From DASUGC01 sp035606665 (lineage in GTDB: Bacteria > Acidobacteriota > Vicinamibacteria > Vicinamibacterales > SCN-69-37), in NCBI GenBank assembly GCA_035606665.1, contig DATNEY010000033.1:62001-126000 (forward strand): DNA of 64,000 nucleotides. The letters run 5' to 3'. This document shows positions 1 through 8,691 of the stretch, piece by piece. The notes below the pieces were generated by a model. That model saw only the letters and a program-made list of their open reading frames with translations, was not told where the DNA came from and searched no databases. Position numbers and translations under genes: made by a program. Within the stretch, counting starts at the first letter, position 1; every line of letters begins with the position of its first letter.

Positions 1-431
1 GCACCGTGCGCGTCGTCCTGTTCACCAACGAGGAGAACGGCTTGCGCGGCGGCAACGGTTATCGCGACGCGCACAAAGCCGAGCTCGCCAACCACATCAT
101 GATGCTCGAGTCCGACGGCGGCGTCTTCGATCCAGACGGCTTCGGTTTCACCGGTCCCGACGATGCGCGCGGAACCGTGACGGCGATCGCGTCACTGCTC
201 AAGGGGCTCGGCGCGTCGGCGATCGCGGCCGGCGGCGGTGGCGCCGACATCGGCCCCTCGGCCGAGGCCGGCAAGATCCCGGTCATGTCCCACAACGTCA
301 AAGGCGACTATTTCCTGATCCACCACACGCCCGCCGACACGATCGCCCGCATCACGCCGAAGCAGGTCTCGGACAACGCGGCGGTGATCGCAGTCATGAC
401 CTACATCGTCGCGGATCGAGGGCTCAGATAG
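1..431 (+). CDS. M28-family metallopeptidase, C-terminal part (5' end outside window)
   Basis: The gene is cut by the left edge; the first complete codon in frame is at base 3 and the stop is at 429-431. The visible 143 residues carry the second half of an M28 aminopeptidase/carboxypeptidase Q-like catalytic domain: FTNEENG (the Glu-Glu pair with the general base), LESDGG (Asp metal ligand) and HHTPADT (His ligand). In this family two zinc ions in a periplasmic or secreted enzyme hydrolyse peptides. The early ligands (HxD) lie outside the window. It is followed by a repeat region, not another gene. Another M28 gene lies at 21386-23047 but belongs to a different subtype. Confidence 0.85.
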   Translation, partial: TVRVVLFTNEENGLRGGNGYRDAHKAELANHIMMLESDGGVFDPDGFGFTGPDDARGTVTAIASLLKGLGASAIAAGGGGADIGPSAEAGKIPVMSHNVKGDYFLIHHTPADTIARITPKQVSDNAAVIAVMTYIVADRGLR

Positions 432-439
432 TACGGAGT

Positions 440-705
440 TGGTTCAGGGTGCCAGGTTCAGGGTTCCAGGTTCGCTGATTCGGTTCCTCATTCCCGGTTC
501 GACGCGGGAGTGAAACAGGAACCGTAAAGGCGAACGCGGAACCGTAGAGGCGAACGCTGAACCGTAAAGGCGTACCCTGGACCGTAAAGGCGTACCCTGG
601 ACCGCAGAGGCGTACCCTGGACCGTAGAGGCGTACCCTGGATCGTAGAGGCGAACCCTGGATCGTAGAGGCGAACCCGGAACCCTGAACCCGACTCCCTG
701 AACCG
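440..705. repeat. Large inverted-repeat element enclosing an 8 x 20-bp tandem array
   Basis: The gap between two genes is filled by one structure. It opens with GGTTCAGGGTGCCAGGTTCA and related repeats, and closes with the inverted counterpart near 671-704 (GAACCCGGAACCCTGAACCC and related). Between the arms lie eight exact-length 20-bp units at 521-680, consensus ACCGTAGAGGCGTACCCTGG. The units differ at only a few positions (GTA/GCA, AAA/AGA, GTACCC/GAACGC). No gene or spacer is present. The same arm sequence and one copy of the unit recur at 12435-12558. Confidence 0.9.
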
Positions 706-720
706 ATCCGGCGTCTGCGC

Positions 721-1788
721 TTAGAGCGCGACGCGGTGCCGTCCCGAGTGCAGGTGATTCATCGTCTGCACGGTGACGAGGATCGTGAAGTCGAGGCGCG
801 TCCGATCAAGCGGGAACTTGAGGCGCAGGCCGAGCTCGCTGGCGCGGGCAATCATGTCTTCGATGACGCGGTCGATTGTGTATTGATACGAACCGGTCCA
901 TTCGGCGACGAGGCGGCGGACATCGCGGCGGATGGACTGGATGACGCGTGAGGCTTTCGGGTTCTTCGCGTACTCCGCGTCGGCGGAGAACAGCCGGCGG
1001 AGATCGCGATCGTAGAAGTTGGGGTAGTCGATGCCGTAGTGCGCGCGCTTCTTCGCGTAGTGCTTGCGGAGCGTTGTCCGGAGCCGCTCGAGCGGTTCGA
1101 CCCTGCGTCGCGTCGACACCACGGGTTTTCTGCCCGCGATCTCGCGCATGAGCTCGTCCATGTATTCGAGCTTCCGGAGCGCGGGCCAATCCGAATACCG
1201 CACGCGCCAGTCGCCGTCCGGATTGAGCCACACGGCAAACGTCTCCGCAAAGTCTTCATCCGGATGGCTTTGCGCATACCAGCTGTCCAGGTGCAGGACG
1301 AAGCTCTTTGAGTAGGGGCGCGGCAAATAGAAGTCCGGGTACTCGACCGACGGCGATCCGAAAACCCTGCGGCGCTTGCCGCGCTTGCGCAGGTCATAGG
1401 CGTTGTCGAACGCGTGGCCGGCTTCGTGACGGAGGATCTTGATGCACCAGTCGGGGGTGCCGCCTTCGACCTCGAGCATCTGCGCGCGCTCGAGGCGCAT
1501 GAGGCGCGGGTGCGCGAGATAGAAGGGAATCGCGACGCCTGGAACGCCGTCGGGCGAGAACCATTCGGCCGACAGCCAGTAGTGGGGACGGAAGGTGAGG
1601 CCGCGCCCATCGAGCTCGCGATGGAGGTCCGCGAGCCGGTCCTCGAGCCAACTGCCGTCGATCGTGACGCCCAGGTCGCAGAGCCGGACGTCCAGCAGCG
1701 CTTCATCCGGGAAGTCCACCCAATCAGGCGTCGGCCGTGCCGGCGCATTGCCGGCTGCGGAAACAGGCTCGTCGGGCTCTCGGGTCAC
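721..1788 (-). CDS. Putative zinc metallopeptidase, HExxH type
   Basis: A 355-residue protein from a GTG start at 1788; the frame is open further upstream to 1923 but would then run into the divergent receptor gene. Residues 121-125 are HEAGH, the zinc-binding and catalytic motif of gluzincin-type proteases. A Glu about 57-61 residues later (HPDEDFAETFAVWL) is a candidate third ligand. No signal peptide or membrane segment is evident with this start, so it is probably cytoplasmic. The C-terminal third is basic and helical. Substrate unknown. It lies divergent to the TonB receptor, with 91 bp between the starts. Confidence 0.72.
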   Translation of the reverse strand: MTREPDEPVSAAGNAPARPTPDWVDFPDEALLDVRLCDLGVTIDGSWLEDRLADLHRELDGRGLTFRPHYWLSAEWFSPDGVPGVAIPFYLAHPRLMRLERAQMLEVEGGTPDWCIKILRHEAGHAFDNAYDLRKRGKRRRVFGSPSVEYPDFYLPRPYSKSFVLHLDSWYAQSHPDEDFAETFAVWLNPDGDWRVRYSDWPALRKLEYMDELMREIAGRKPVVSTRRRVEPLERLRTTLRKHYAKKRAHYGIDYPNFYDRDLRRLFSADAEYAKNPKASRVIQSIRRDVRRLVAEWTGSYQYTIDRVIEDMIARASELGLRLKFPLDRTRLDFTILVTVQTMNHLHSGRHRVAL

Positions 1789-1879
1789 GTGTCCAATCGC
1801 CAGTGGACTTATCGACTTATCATAGTCGCCGCTTCTTACAGGGCGCGGCCGGGTATGCCGGCGTGGCCAGGAGGACCTC

Positions 1880-4108
1880 ATGACAGCGTTTCGGCAAGTC
1901 GCGACGGGTCTCGCCGTCGTCATCGGCCTTGGCGGATCCGTGATGGCACAGTCACCGTCGGGCGCACCCGCCGCAACCGCGAAGAAGGATCAGGCCCAGG
2001 CGTCCGGCCAGAAACCCGCTCCGACGCCGACTCCCACGCCCCAGGCCAAGCCGGAGACGTTCAAGGAAAACGTCGTCGTCTCGGCCTCGAAGATCGAGCA
2101 GCAGATCGTGGACGCGCCTGCGACGATGTCGGTGATTGGCCCGAAGGATCTCGCGGTGGCGCCGTCGTCCAACTACGCGGATCTGCTCAAGGGCGTCCCC
2201 GGCGTGAATATCACGCAGATCTCCGCGCGCGACGTCAACGTGAACAGCCGCAGCGCGACGTCGTCGCTCGCGACGGCGCAGCTCTCGGTCGTCGACGGCC
2301 GCAGCATCTATCAGGATTTCTTCGGCTTCACGATGTGGGAGTTCATGCCGTCGAACCTCGACGAGATCAAGCGCATCGAGGTCATCCGCGGCCCGGCGTC
2401 CGCCGTGTGGGGCGCGAACGCGCTGAACGGCGTGATCAACGTCATCACGAAGAGCCCGCGCGAGATGCTCGGTACGTCGGTGTCGTTCGGCGCAGGGGCG
2501 ATGGACCGTGAAGTAAACAAGAACAAGGCCGAGAGCGCGACGATCTGGTTCGCCAGGGCGACGCACGCGCAGGCGATCAACGATCGCTGGAGCTACAAGC
2601 TGTCGGTGGGCACTTACGTGTCCGATCCGTTCGCGCGCCCGACGGGCACGATCCCGAACGGCGGCACGACGCAGTATCCCAGCTACAAGAACGACGGCAC
2701 GAACCAGCCGAAGATCGACGCGCGCTTCGACTACGACTTCGCGGATCCGAGCAAGAAGATCCAGATCGCGGCCGGCGTCTCGGGCACCGACGGCATGATG
2801 CACACGGGGATCGGCCCGTTTGACATCGCCAGGGGCGCGAAGATGGGCTATTGGCGGGCGACCTATACGAAGAGCGCGCTCAAGCTTCAGGCGTTCATGA
2901 ACATCCTCGACGGCAGCGCGACGAACGTCGTCGCCGTCGATCCGGCCGGCAAGCCGATCGGGCTGGACTTCAACACGAAGACGTTCGACTTCGAACTGGG
3001 CGACAGCCGCATCGTCGGCGGCAAGCACGTCGTCACCTATGGCGGCAACCTGCGCGCGAACCGCTTCACGCTGACGATCGCGCCGGGCGAGAACTCCCGC
3101 ACGGAAGGCGGCGCGTACGTGCAGGACGAGTTCCTCGCGAGCGACAAGGTCCGCCTGGTGGCCGGCGCGCGCGTCGACAAGTTCACCTCGATCGACAGCG
3201 CGGTCTTCTCGCCACGCGTCGCGGTCGTCATGAAGCCGGCGGCCGACCAGTCGGTTCGCGTGAGCTACAACCGGGCGTTCCGCGCGCCGTCGATGATCAA
3301 CAACAACCTGGACACGACCGTATCGCTCGCGGTGATTCCGCTGGGCGCGATCAATGCCGCGTTCGGCAGCGCGCAGTACCTCGTGCCGACCAGGGCCGTC
3401 GGCAATTCGGACCTAACCGAGGAGTACGTGGACGCCTTCGAAGTGGCTTACACCGCGAACCTGCGCGGACGGCTGAACTTCTCGGCGGCATGGTTCTACA
3501 CGAAGTACCAGGACGGCATCTACTTCACGCAGACGGCCGAATGGCTGACGGCTCCTCCGGGGTTCCCGGGCCTCGGGCCGTTTACGGCGAACCAGGTCTG
3601 GGGCGGTTTCCTGGCGAGCACGGGCCTGCACTTCCCGAGCCAGTTCACCTACCGCAACCTCGGTGAGGTCAAGAATCAGGGCATCGAGCTCGGCGTCGAT
3701 GGCGCGCTGACCGACACCGTCCGGGGGTTCGTCAACTACTCGTTCCAGGCGGATCCGAAGCCGGTGTTCCCGGGCCTGACGCCGGCGCAGGCGCTCGGCG
3801 AAATCAACATTCCGTCGAAGCACCAGTTCGGCCTCGGTCTCAGCACGCAGACCAAATGCGCCTTCGGGTCGCTGTCGGTCACGCGGTCGTCCCGCGCGTT
3901 CTGGCAGGACGTGCTCGACTCACGCTACGCCGGCTATACCAATGCGAATACCAGCGTGAACCTGACGGCCGGCGCCAAGTTCCAGGACGACAAGTACAGC
4001 GTGGCACTCAAAGTGACGAACCTCATGAACCAGACCATCCAGCAGCACATCTTCGGCGACATCATCAAGAGGATGGCGATGGTCGAGTTCAAGGTGAACC
4101 TGAAGTAA
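1880..4108 (+). CDS. TonB-dependent outer-membrane receptor
   Basis: A 742-residue protein with a good ribosome site (AGGAGG six bases before the ATG). It has an N-terminal signal peptide ending near VMAQS, a short Pro/Thr-rich linker, then a plug domain at about residues 55-195 with the typical VVVSAS, VVDGRSIY and RIEVIRGPASAVWG segments. A 22-strand barrel follows, ending in the hydrophobic C-terminus MVEFKVNLK. Such receptors import siderophores, vitamins or oligosaccharides with energy from TonB-ExbBD. The substrate cannot be read from sequence. No SusD partner is adjacent. The next gene downstream is an ABC exporter. Confidence 0.93.
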   Translation: MTAFRQVATGLAVVIGLGGSVMAQSPSGAPAATAKKDQAQASGQKPAPTPTPTPQAKPETFKENVVVSASKIEQQIVDAPATMSVIGPKDLAVAPSSNYADLLKGVPGVNITQISARDVNVNSRSATSSLATAQLSVVDGRSIYQDFFGFTMWEFMPSNLDEIKRIEVIRGPASAVWGANALNGVINVITKSPREMLGTSVSFGAGAMDREVNKNKAESATIWFARATHAQAINDRWSYKLSVGTYVSDPFARPTGTIPNGGTTQYPSYKNDGTNQPKIDARFDYDFADPSKKIQIAAGVSGTDGMMHTGIGPFDIARGAKMGYWRATYTKSALKLQAFMNILDGSATNVVAVDPAGKPIGLDFNTKTFDFELGDSRIVGGKHVVTYGGNLRANRFTLTIAPGENSRTEGGAYVQDEFLASDKVRLVAGARVDKFTSIDSAVFSPRVAVVMKPAADQSVRVSYNRAFRAPSMINNNLDTTVSLAVIPLGAINAAFGSAQYLVPTRAVGNSDLTEEYVDAFEVAYTANLRGRLNFSAAWFYTKYQDGIYFTQTAEWLTAPPGFPGLGPFTANQVWGGFLASTGLHFPSQFTYRNLGEVKNQGIELGVDGALTDTVRGFVNYSFQADPKPVFPGLTPAQALGEINIPSKHQFGLGLSTQTKCAFGSLSVTRSSRAFWQDVLDSRYAGYTNANTSVNLTAGAKFQDDKYSVALKVTNLMNQTIQQHIFGDIIKRMAMVEFKVNLK

Positions 4109-4146
4109 GAGGCGCTCGGTGCAGCAGTGCGGTAAAATCGAGATTC

Positions 4147-5964
4147 TTGCCGCCTGCTGAGCCACCTACGAAGAAGATCCGCTGGTCCGCTGCCTGGGCG
4201 GAAGCGCGCGCCCTGATCTGGGCGCGGCGCTGGCGCCTCGCGCTGGGCGCCGTGCTGATGCTGATCAGCCGCGTTGCGGGCCTCGTGCTGCCGCTCATCT
4301 CCAAAACACTCATCGATGACGTGATTGGGAAGAACCGGACCGAACTCTTGCCGACGCTGGCCTGGGCCGCCGGAGGCGCCACGGTCGTGCAGGCGATCAC
4401 CTCATATGGCCTCGCCCAAATCCTCGGCGTGGCCGCCCAGAAAGCCATCACCGACATGCGGCGCCGCGTCGAGGAGCACGTGATGCGGTTGCCGGTGCGG
4501 TACTTCGACAAGACGCAAACCGGTGTCCTGATCGCGCGGGTGATGAACGACGCCGAGGGCATCCGCAATCTTGTCGGGACCGGCCTCGTTCAACTCGTGG
4601 GCAGCATCGTGACGGCGGTGCTGGCGCTGGGTTTCCTGCTTTACCTGAACTGGCACCTGACGGTGGTGATCATCCTCGTACTCGCCGCGTTCGGCGGAGC
4701 GATGGGCTACGCGTTCAAGACGCTGCGTCCGTTGTTCCGTGAGCGCGGCCAGATCAACGCCGAGGTCACGGGCCGCCTGAATCAGGCGCTCGGTGGTGTT
4801 CGCGTCGTCAAGACCTATACGGCCGAGCGCCGGGAGGATCTGGTCTTCACGAAGGGCGCGCACCGGCTGTTCCGGAACATCGCGAAGTCGATGACGGGTG
4901 TGTCGGCCACGACGGCATTTTCCAGCGTCATCATCGGCGCCATCGGTGTCGTCATGATCATCGTCGGCGGCAACGCGATCGTCGAGAAAACGATGACGCT
5001 CGGCGACTTGTTCGCCTACATCTTCCTGACCGGCCTCCTCGCGATGCCGATCGTCCAGATCGCCTCGATCGGCACGCAGATCTCGGAGGCATTCGCCGGC
5101 CTCGACCGGATCCACGAGATTCTCGACACCGCGCGGGAGGATGCGGAGGACGCCAGCCGCGCCGCGATGGACGATCTGCGCGGGGACATCGAGTTCGATG
5201 GTGTCTGGTTCGAGTACAACGAAGGCGCCCCGGTGCTGAGGAACGTGTCGTTCCGCGCCACCGCGGGAACAACCACGGCCCTCGTCGGTTCATCTGGCTC
5301 AGGCAAGAGCACGCTGATCAGCCTGGTGATGGCGTTCAACCGGCCGACGACCGGGACGGTGCGGGTGGACGGCCGGGATCTACTCGAGCTGCGGCTGGCC
5401 GAATACCGCCGGCACCTCGGCGTCGTCCTGCAGGACAACTTCCTGTTCGACGGCACCGTCACCGAGAACATCCGGTACGGCACACCCCACGCCACCGCGG
5501 ACGACGTGCAGCGGGTCGCGAAGATCGCGCACGCCGACGAGTTCATCTCAAGGTTCGAGAAGGGGTATGAGACGGTGGTGGGTGAGCGCGGTGTGCGCCT
5601 GTCCGGCGGACAGCGCCAGCGCGTCGCGATCGCCCGCGCCATCCTCGCGAATCCGCGCATTCTCCTGCTCGACGAGGCGACGTCCAGCCTCGACAGCGAA
5701 AGCGAGATGATGATCCAGGACGGCCTGCGATCGCTTCGCCGGGGCCGCACGACGTTCGTCATCGCGCACCGGCTGTCGACGATTCGAAGCGCGGATCAGA
5801 TTCTCGTGCTCGAGGGCGGCGAAATCGTCGAAAGTGGCACGCACGAGCAGCTCATCGCGCTGAACGGGCGCTACCGCCAGCTCTACGACAAGCAGTACAA
5901 CTTCGAGCGGGACAAGTTCATCAATCCCGGCGAAGACTTCACGGATCCGGGAAGACCTCTCTAG
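4147..5964 (+). CDS. ABC exporter, fused membrane and ATPase domains (MsbA/BmrA type)
   Basis: About 605 residues from a TTG start at 4147, the only usable start between the receptor's stop and the first conserved residues. The N-terminal half has the six-helix exporter fold (VLMLISRVAGLVLPL, then YFDKTQTG). The C-terminal half is the nucleotide-binding domain with Walker A GSSGSGKST, Q-loop LQDNFLFDGTV, signature LSGGQRQRVAIARA, Walker B ILLLDEATSSLD and the H-loop IAHRLSTI. It would work as a homodimer exporting lipid, drug or peptide. The gene begins 38 bp after the receptor and ends 19 bp before ettA, so the three may be co-transcribed. Confidence 0.9.
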   Translation: MPPAEPPTKKIRWSAAWAEARALIWARRWRLALGAVLMLISRVAGLVLPLISKTLIDDVIGKNRTELLPTLAWAAGGATVVQAITSYGLAQILGVAAQKAITDMRRRVEEHVMRLPVRYFDKTQTGVLIARVMNDAEGIRNLVGTGLVQLVGSIVTAVLALGFLLYLNWHLTVVIILVLAAFGGAMGYAFKTLRPLFRERGQINAEVTGRLNQALGGVRVVKTYTAERREDLVFTKGAHRLFRNIAKSMTGVSATTAFSSVIIGAIGVVMIIVGGNAIVEKTMTLGDLFAYIFLTGLLAMPIVQIASIGTQISEAFAGLDRIHEILDTAREDAEDASRAAMDDLRGDIEFDGVWFEYNEGAPVLRNVSFRATAGTTTALVGSSGSGKSTLISLVMAFNRPTTGTVRVDGRDLLELRLAEYRRHLGVVLQDNFLFDGTVTENIRYGTPHATADDVQRVAKIAHADEFISRFEKGYETVVGERGVRLSGGQRQRVAIARAILANPRILLLDEATSSLDSESEMMIQDGLRSLRRGRTTFVIAHRLSTIRSADQILVLEGGEIVESGTHEQLIALNGRYRQLYDKQYNFERDKFINPGEDFTDPGRPL

Positions 5965-5983
5965 GAAGTATCATTAGTCGGTT

Positions 5984-7657
5984 ATGCCCGACTTTATTTT
6001 CACGATGAAGGCGCTCGGGAAGGTTTATCCGCCCGACTCCAAGGTTTTCGAGGACATCTACCTCTCCTTCTATTACGGCGCGAAGATCGGCGTGCTGGGC
6101 GGGAACGGCGCCGGCAAGTCGACCCTGCTCAGGATCATGGCCGGCCTCGACCAGGAGTTCATCGGCGAGGCCAGGCTGGGACAGAGTTTCACCGTCGGCC
6201 ACCTGTCGCAGGAGCCGCAGCTCGATCCGAAGAAGAATGTCTTCGGCAACGTCGATGAGGGCGTGGCGCCGATTCGCGCGCTCTTGACGCGTTTCGACGA
6301 GATCAACGCGAAGTTCGGCGAAGACCTGTCGCCGGAGGACATGGACAAGGTCCTCGAGGAACAGGCGAAGGTCCAGGATCAGATTGACGCCGCCGGCGCG
6401 TGGGACCTCGATTCCAAGCTCGAGCACGCGATGGACGCGCTCCGCCTGCCCCCGGGCGACGCCGATGTGACGAAGCTGTCCGGCGGCGAGCGGCGCCGCG
6501 TAGCGCTGTGCCGCCTGCTGCTTCAGTCGCCCGATCTTCTCCTCCTCGACGAGCCCACGAACCACCTCGACGCGGAGTCGGTGGCATGGCTCGAGCACTT
6601 TCTCAAGGAATACAAGGGCTCGGTCGTGGCCATCACGCACGATCGCTATTTCCTCGACAACGTCGCCGGCTGGATCCTCGAACTGGATCGAGGCAAGGCG
6701 TTCCCGTGGGAGGGCAACTACTCGTCGTGGCTCGAGCAGAAGCAGAACCGGCTCGCGCTCGAGGAGAAACAGGAATCCAAGCGCCAGCGGACTCTTCAGC
6801 GTGAGCTCGAGTGGATTCGCATGTCACCGCGCGCGCGCCAGGCCAAGGGCAAGGCGCGACTGAACGCGTACGAACAGCTGCTCGCAGAGGACGCCGCCGA
6901 GAAAATCGATCGCGTCGAAATCTATATTCCGCCCGGTCCGCGGCTCGGCGACGTCGTCGTCGAAGCGCGCGACATTCGCAAGGGCTATGGCGACCTGCTG
7001 CTCATCGACGGCATGGACTTCACGCTGCCGCGCGGCGGCATCGTCGGTGTGATCGGTCCCAACGGCGCCGGCAAGACGACGCTGTTCAAGATGCTGACGG
7101 GCGCGGAGCAGCCGGACGGCGGCACGTTCAAGATCGGCGAGACCGTGAAGATCGGCTACGTCGATCAATCGCGGGATTCCCTCAACGGCGACAAGACCGT
7201 GTGGGAGGAGATCTCCGGCGGCGAGGAAGAGATCACCCTCGGCAAGAAGACGGTGAACTCGCGTGCCTACGTGTCGTGGTTCAATTTCAAGGGCCGCGAC
7301 CAGCAACAGAAGGTGGGGACGCTCTCGGGTGGTCAGCGGAATCGCGTGCATCTCGCCAAGCTGCTCCAGCGGGATTGCAACCTCCTGCTGCTCGACGAGC
7401 CGACGAACGATCTCGATGTCGACACGCTGCGCGCGCTCGAGTCCGCGCTCCTCGCATTCCCCGGCTGCGTCGTCTGCATCTCGCACGACCGCTGGTTCCT
7501 CGATCGCATCGCCACGCACATGCTCGCCTTCGAGGGCGACAGCCACGTGGAGTGGTTCGAGGGGAACTTCCAGGAGTACGAAATCGACAAGAAACGCCGG
7601 CTCGGCGATGGCGCGGATCAGCCCCACCGCATCAAGTACAGAAAGCTGATGAGATGA
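5984..7657 (+). CDS. ettA: EttA, energy-dependent translational throttle ABC-F ATPase
   Basis: 557 residues, matching the usual EttA length (about 555). It is a soluble tandem ABC protein with Walker A motifs GGNGAGKST (residues 39-47) and GPNGAGKTT, signatures LSGGERRRVALCR and LSGGQRNRVHLAK, and no membrane domain. The start MPDFIFTMKALGKVYPP and the arm and linker regions are characteristic of EttA, as opposed to Uup or other ABC-F members. EttA binds the ribosomal E site and couples the first elongation step to the ATP/ADP ratio. Its stop overlaps the next start (ATGA). Confidence 0.95.
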   Translation: MPDFIFTMKALGKVYPPDSKVFEDIYLSFYYGAKIGVLGGNGAGKSTLLRIMAGLDQEFIGEARLGQSFTVGHLSQEPQLDPKKNVFGNVDEGVAPIRALLTRFDEINAKFGEDLSPEDMDKVLEEQAKVQDQIDAAGAWDLDSKLEHAMDALRLPPGDADVTKLSGGERRRVALCRLLLQSPDLLLLDEPTNHLDAESVAWLEHFLKEYKGSVVAITHDRYFLDNVAGWILELDRGKAFPWEGNYSSWLEQKQNRLALEEKQESKRQRTLQRELEWIRMSPRARQAKGKARLNAYEQLLAEDAAEKIDRVEIYIPPGPRLGDVVVEARDIRKGYGDLLLIDGMDFTLPRGGIVGVIGPNGAGKTTLFKMLTGAEQPDGGTFKIGETVKIGYVDQSRDSLNGDKTVWEEISGGEEEITLGKKTVNSRAYVSWFNFKGRDQQQKVGTLSGGQRNRVHLAKLLQRDCNLLLLDEPTNDLDVDTLRALESALLAFPGCVVCISHDRWFLDRIATHMLAFEGDSHVEWFEGNFQEYEIDKKRRLGDGADQPHRIKYRKLMR

Positions 7658-8622
7658 CAGGGCAAAGGGCCTTCGCCCTCTTACTTACCTTTGCCCTTTG
7701 CCCTCTGCCCTTTGCCCTGGCCGGATGCTCAGGGAAACAGACGAGGTTTCTATCGATCGCCACCGGCGGCACTGGTGGGGTCTACTACCCCTACGGCGGC
7801 GCGCTCGCGCGGCTGATCTCCGAGAAGATTCCGAATACTCAGGCGACCGCGGAAGTCACGGCGGCCTCTGTCGACAACCTCAAGCTGATGCAGCTCGGCA
7901 AAGTCGATCTGGCGTTCACGCTGGCGGACACGCTCGCGGAGGCGGTCAACGGGACCGGCCCGTTCAAGGAGACGGGCGCTGTCGGCAGCGTCCGCACGCT
8001 CGCCGTGCTCTACACGAACTACACGCACATCGTCGTCAGGCAGGGCAGCGGCATCAATCGGGTCGCTGATCTCAAGGGACATACGGTGTCTGTCGGCGCT
8101 CCCGGCAGCGGCACGGAACTCATTGCGGATCGGGTGCTTGCGGCCGCGGGTCTGGATCCGCGCAGGGACATCACGCGTCATTCGCTGCCCGTGTCCGAAT
8201 CCGCGGGCGCGCTCAAGGACGGAAAGGTCGACGCGTTCTTCTGGAGCGGCGGTCTGCCGACCGCGTCGATCCAGGATCTCGCCGCGACACCGGGTCTTTC
8301 GATCGCGCTGCTCTCGAGCGACGATCTCGTCCCGCGCCTCCAGGCGGATTTCGGCAAGGACCTGTACAGCGTCGCCGTCATTCCGGGAGGCTCGTACCGA
8401 GGGATGGACAAGGATCTGGGCACCGTCGGCGTCAGGAATCTTCTCGTGGCGTCGTCGCAACTGGACGATGCGACCGTTGAGCAGATCGTGCGCGTCATGT
8501 TCGAGACCAAGGCCGCCCTCGTCGCCGCGCATCCGGAGGCGAGACACCTCGAGAAGCCCACGTCATTCGACGGGGTTCCCGCGCCGTATCATGCAGGAGC
8601 GCTCGCGTACTACAAGAAATAG
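7654..8622 (+). CDS. TAXI-family TRAP transporter solute-binding lipoprotein
   Basis: 322 residues, translationally coupled to ettA (ATGA at 7654). A signal peptide ends in a lipobox (LALAGC), so it is a membrane-anchored periplasmic protein. The mature part begins with FLSIATGGTGGVYYPYGG, the hallmark of the TAXI binding proteins, and continues with VTAASVDNLKLM and GAPGSGTELIADRVL. These bind carboxylates or amino acids and pass them to a fused TRAP permease; the matching permease is at 11511-13406. The signal peptide is encoded by a low-complexity repeat (7659-7721). Confidence 0.9.
   Translation: MTGQRAFALLLTFALCPLPFALAGCSGKQTRFLSIATGGTGGVYYPYGGALARLISEKIPNTQATAEVTAASVDNLKLMQLGKVDLAFTLADTLAEAVNGTGPFKETGAVGSVRTLAVLYTNYTHIVVRQGSGINRVADLKGHTVSVGAPGSGTELIADRVLAAAGLDPRRDITRHSLPVSESAGALKDGKVDAFFWSGGLPTASIQDLAATPGLSIALLSSDDLVPRLQADFGKDLYSVAVIPGGSYRGMDKDLGTVGVRNLLVASSQLDDATVEQIVRVMFETKAALVAAHPEARHLEKPTSFDGVPAPYHAGALAYYKK
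7659..7721 (+). repeat. CTTTGCCCT-type repeat inside a signal-peptide coding region
   Basis: The DNA reads GGCAAAGGGC, then GCCCTC, then repeated CTTTGCCCT and CTCTGCCCT copies, forming a potential hairpin between GGCAAAGGGC and GCCCTTTGCC. It encodes most of the hydrophobic signal peptide of the TAXI lipoprotein. Seen directly; its origin as a repeat element is inferred from its look and from other repeats in this window. Confidence 0.7.
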
Positions 8623-8632
8623 GGGCAGTGCG

Positions 8633-8690
8633 GAGTGCAGGGTCCGCGGTGCGGGGTCCGCGGTGCGAGGTGCAGAGTGCGAGGCACACG
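8633..8690. repeat. GTGCGGAGTGCAG-type low-complexity repeat
   Basis: A run of variants of GTGCGGAGTGCAGGGT and GTCCGCGGTGCGGGG fills the space between the TAXI gene and the next start. A related sequence in inverted sense (GCACTCCGCACC, GCGCACTGCGCACTCGG) lies between fliQ and fliR at 55263-55299. No function is evident; its last bases provide the GAGG that may act as ribosome site for the gene at 8692. Confidence 0.7.
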
Positions 8691-8691
8691 A

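Noticed and set aside
521..680. 20-bp repeats as a CRISPR array
   Set aside because: The units are directly adjacent with no spacers, and no cas genes are near. It is a simple tandem repeat.
721..1923. Longer N-terminus for the zinc-protease gene, starting at 1923
   Set aside because: The extra residues are Arg-rich, show no conserved character and would overlap the receptor gene's start and signal peptide.
1414..2511. Plus-strand open frame spanning the protease and receptor start
   Set aside because: Shadow frame over two well-supported genes, with no domain and low-complexity Arg/Gly-rich translation.
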